From Bacillota bacterium (GTDB lineage: Bacteria; Bacillota; UBA4882; UBA10575), in contig JAAZDX010000147.1 of NCBI GenBank assembly GCA_012512605.1, positions 1-14,751 on the forward strand: a stretch of DNA of 14,751 bases, in the 5' to 3' direction. Below the pieces are notes generated by a model, which was not told the origin of the DNA, did not search any database, and saw only the letters and a list, made by a program, of their open reading frames with translations. The first letter of the stretch is position 1, and each line of letters opens with the position of its first letter. Positions 12,690 to 14,751 of this stretch are shown here, piece after piece. The translations under genes were made by a program, and so were the position numbers.

Positions 12690-13761
12690 GTTTATTATAC
12701 ATCCAGGTGAAACAGTAAAGGAAATACTGGAAGAACGGGGCATGACCCAACGCGAGTTGGCAATAAGAACGGGTGTAACTGAAAAGCATATTAGTAACGT
12801 GGTAAATTGCCAAAAACCGATCTCGGTTTCCTTTGCCAAAAAGTTGGAATATGCGTTGGGCATTGACGCAAGTTTCTGGATTAACCTACAGGCAAACTAC
12901 GATAAAGAGCTTGCTGATTTTGAAGAGGTTAACCAAATTTCTGACGAAGAGTTGGCGATTTTGTCTAAATTAAAAAAGATAACCGAGTACATTCAAGAAA
13001 TAGGATTGCTAAACCCTCATCTTCAAGGCGCAATGTTGGTTATAGAATGGAGAAAATTATTGAACGTGAGCAGTTTGGTGAGCATTCCGGAAATATCTCA
13101 ATTCGGGGCTTTACGTTTAGCTGTTTCTGATAAGGTGGATCCATACATTTTCTTTACCTGGCTTAGAATCTGCGATTTGATCACGCAAGATCAAAAAGTC
13201 AATCAAGGACTAAATACAGATCGACTCAAAAGCAAACTGCCTTTGATTAGAAGGCTCACATTTGAAGATGTAAATACGATTAGGTTAAAACTTAAGGAAT
13301 ACTTTAATGAATGTGGTATTAAGTTTGCCCTTGTTAAACATTTTTCCGGGGCACCCGTTCAGGGAGTCATTAAGGAGAATAATGACGGTACTCTCAATTT
13401 GATCATGACAGTAAGACGTAAGTTTGCGGATGTTTTTTGGTTTACCCTTTTTCACGAAATTGGCCATATTCTTAACGGGGATATCAGGGGTCGATTAATT
13501 GACTACGAGTTTACAAAGGGTGAATTAGAAGATCGGGCAGATGAATTTGCAGCGAATACTTTGATTGATCCGGAACATTATCGAATTTTAATAGAAAAAG
13601 GTGATTTTTCATTGCCTCACCTTCAGAGATTTTGTTCGGAACAAAATATTCCCACCTTTATCTTGATCGGCCGATTACAACGGGACGGTATCCTTAAGTA
13701 CCACCAGTATTCGGAGGAGAAAACCAGGTATAATTTGGACATAACCAAAAACACCATGTGA
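12658..13761 (+). CDS. higA: HigA-type antitoxin fused to ImmA/IrrE zinc peptidase domain
   Basis: 367 residues from the ATG at 12658, with AGGGGGGTGG upstream; a TTG at 12649 sits too close to that site. Residues about 12-75 are an XRE helix-turn-helix of the HigA addiction-module class (FIIHPGETVKEILEERGMTQ, ELAIRTGVTEKHISNVVN). Residues about 220-320 are an M78/ImmA-IrrE zinc protease domain: FHEIGH with His266, Glu267 and His270, and the third-ligand region RADEFAANTLI with Glu296. The long middle (residues ~80-215) is helical. It neutralises HigB and represses the operon through the HTH; the protease part may respond to stress or remove a regulator, as ImmA does for ImmR (inference). All zinc ligands look intact. 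This long form is much larger than the ~90-130-residue classical HigA. Confidence 0.88.
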   Translation: MVEKMNGLSREFIIHPGETVKEILEERGMTQRELAIRTGVTEKHISNVVNCQKPISVSFAKKLEYALGIDASFWINLQANYDKELADFEEVNQISDEELAILSKLKKITEYIQEIGLLNPHLQGAMLVIEWRKLLNVSSLVSIPEISQFGALRLAVSDKVDPYIFFTWLRICDLITQDQKVNQGLNTDRLKSKLPLIRRLTFEDVNTIRLKLKEYFNECGIKFALVKHFSGAPVQGVIKENNDGTLNLIMTVRRKFADVFWFTLFHEIGHILNGDIRGRLIDYEFTKGELEDRADEFAANTLIDPEHYRILIEKGDFSLPHLQRFCSEQNIPTFILIGRLQRDGILKYHQYSEEKTRYNLDITKNTM

Positions 13762-13770
13762 TTGCGGGGC

Positions 13771-13782
13771 CAGTCGCGACTG
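13771..13782. repeat. Perfect 12-bp palindrome CAGTCGCGACTG
   Basis: Lies 10 bases after the higA stop. It is GC-rich in an AT-rich stretch and has no T tract, so it is not a terminator. It may be a protein-binding site or a remnant; nothing more can be said. Confidence 0.3.
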
Positions 13783-13846
13783 AGGCAAGGGTTAAAAAAG
13801 AGATGACAGCAAATGAGGTCAAGTAAACCACCTTGGGTTATATGAT

Positions 13847-13882
13847 AAAATCCCTCCACATGTTATATGGAGGGATTTTTTT
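13847..13882. terminator. Bidirectional terminator between higA and hcp
   Basis: AAATCCCTCCA (13848-13858) and its complement TGGAGGGATTT (13868-13878) form a perfect 11-bp stem with a 9-base loop, followed by seven T on the plus strand and preceded by AAAA (TTTT on the minus strand). It can end transcripts of both convergent genes. Confidence 0.88.
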
Positions 13883-13899
13883 GGAGGGGATCTTAATGC

Positions 13900-14751
13900 T
13901 TAACCCAGGATTGCTTTTAAGTCTTCCTCCGGAGTGCTGATGGGTTTAATCCCGAAGTTCTCGACCAACACCTGCAGGACGTTGGGGGAGACAAAAGCGG
14001 GCAAGGTTGGTCCGAGGTAAATGTTCTTGATCCCCAGCGCTAGCAGGCTGAGGAGGATACAGACCGCCTTTTGCTCATACCAGGAAAGGACCAGGGTCAA
14101 GGGTAGCTCGTTGACATCACAGTCGAAGGCCTTGGCCAGCGCAACTGCTACTTGGATGGCGGAATAGGCGTCATTACATTGCCCCATATCGAGGATGCGG
14201 GGCAGGCCACCGATTTCACCTAAATCCAGGTCGTTAAAGCGGTATTTCCCACAGGCCAGCGTTAAAATCACCGTGTCTTTGGGCGTTTGTTTTACAAATT
14301 CGGTGTAGTAGTTCCGGCCGGGACGGGCCCCGTCGCAGCCGCCCACCAGGAAGAAGTGCTTGATGGCACCGGTTTTAACGGCATCGATCACTTGGTCGGC
14401 GACGCCCAGCACCGTGTTGTGGGCAAAGCCGGTGGTCAGGATGGTGCCGCCGTTGATTCCGGTCATTTTGTGGTCTTCGGGCCAACCGCCGAGTTCGAAG
14501 GCTTTATTGATCACCGGGGTGAAATCTTTCTTCCCGTTTTCATCCGCCGGGATGTGGATGAGACCAGGATACACGACGACGGCCGTGGTAAAGACCCGGT
14601 CGGCGTAGGAGTCGCGTGGCGGCATCAAGCAGTTGGTGGTAAAGAGAGCTGCCCCGTGAATTCCATCCAGTTCATTTTTCTGGTTTTGCCAGGCTGTGCC
14701 GAAATTCCCCTTCAAATGCGGGTATTTTTTCAGTTCGGGGTAAGCGTGGGC
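13900..14751 (-). CDS. hcp: Hybrid-cluster protein / hydroxylamine reductase (5' partial)
   Basis: C-terminal 283 residues of a hybrid-cluster (prismane) protein, a cytoplasmic iron-sulfur-oxygen enzyme of anaerobes that reduces hydroxylamine and probably nitric oxide. The frame is open to the window edge; the full protein is about 530-550 residues. Conserved cluster-binding segments are seen in order: ALFTTNCLMPP, FFLVGGCDGARPGRNYY and VILTLACGKYRF, each giving a Cys ligand of the hybrid cluster, plus GLPRILDMGQCNDAYSAIQV with a further conserved Cys. The end KNIYLGPTLPAFVSPNVLQV and NFGIKPIST is standard for the family. No frameshift is visible. The bidirectional terminator lies just downstream. 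Together with the iron-sulfur flavoprotein it points to an anaerobe coping with nitrosative or oxidative stress. Confidence 0.95.
   Translation of the reverse strand, partial: AHAYPELKKYPHLKGNFGTAWQNQKNELDGIHGAALFTTNCLMPPRDSYADRVFTTAVVVYPGLIHIPADENGKKDFTPVINKAFELGGWPEDHKMTGINGGTILTTGFAHNTVLGVADQVIDAVKTGAIKHFFLVGGCDGARPGRNYYTEFVKQTPKDTVILTLACGKYRFNDLDLGEIGGLPRILDMGQCNDAYSAIQVAVALAKAFDCDVNELPLTLVLSWYEQKAVCILLSLLALGIKNIYLGPTLPAFVSPNVLQVLVENFGIKPISTPEEDLKAILG

Overview
The window looks like chromosomal DNA of an anaerobic Gram-positive bacterium (Bacillota, clostridial or Limnochordia-like). The signs are a YesN-type regulator beside a sugar ABC transporter, a group II ECF vitamin transporter, strong AGGAGG-type ribosome binding sites, TTG/GTG starts, sigma-A-type promoters, a hybrid-cluster protein and an iron-sulfur flavoprotein. 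No species can be named from sequence alone.

Region 1 (1-4845) is a carbohydrate-uptake locus: the end of a YesN-type response regulator, a solute-binding lipoprotein gene broken by an internal deletion, two sugar ABC permeases, and a convergent cupin-AraC regulator. There is no ATPase gene, so the permeases would rely on a shared ATPase encoded elsewhere. With its own binding protein broken, this importer is probably crippled or uses another binding protein.

Region 2 (4846-9424) is an ECF transporter operon: ecfA1, ecfA2, ecfT, a substrate-binding S component and a two-domain uridine-kinase-like protein. It has a sigma-A promoter and a roughly 160-base leader that contains two small hairpins and a strong intrinsic terminator just before the first ribosome binding site. 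This suggests control by attenuation or an unrecognised riboswitch. The kinase may trap the imported vitamin or nucleoside by phosphorylation.

Region 3 (9425-11405) is a conspicuously AT-rich accessory island. It holds a DUF3800-type gene abutting a gene whose C-terminus resembles barnase/EndoU/ColicinE5/RelE (BECR)-fold ribonucleases. Behind the pair, on the opposite strand, lies a strong promoter preceded by seven head-to-tail copies of an 11-bp word (OmpR/PhoB-family style). It drives a predicted RNA of about 70 bases that ends at, or runs antisense into, the second gene. This is the most novel-looking part of the window.

Region 4 (11406-14751) holds an iron-sulfur flavoprotein gene (minus strand) with a nested dyad in its promoter, then a toxin-first HigB/HigA addiction module. 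Its antitoxin is fused to an ImmA/IrrE-type zinc protease domain, and it has its own promoter with several operator-like repeats. After a bidirectional terminator comes the 3' half of a hybrid-cluster protein gene (hcp, minus strand), which runs off the window.
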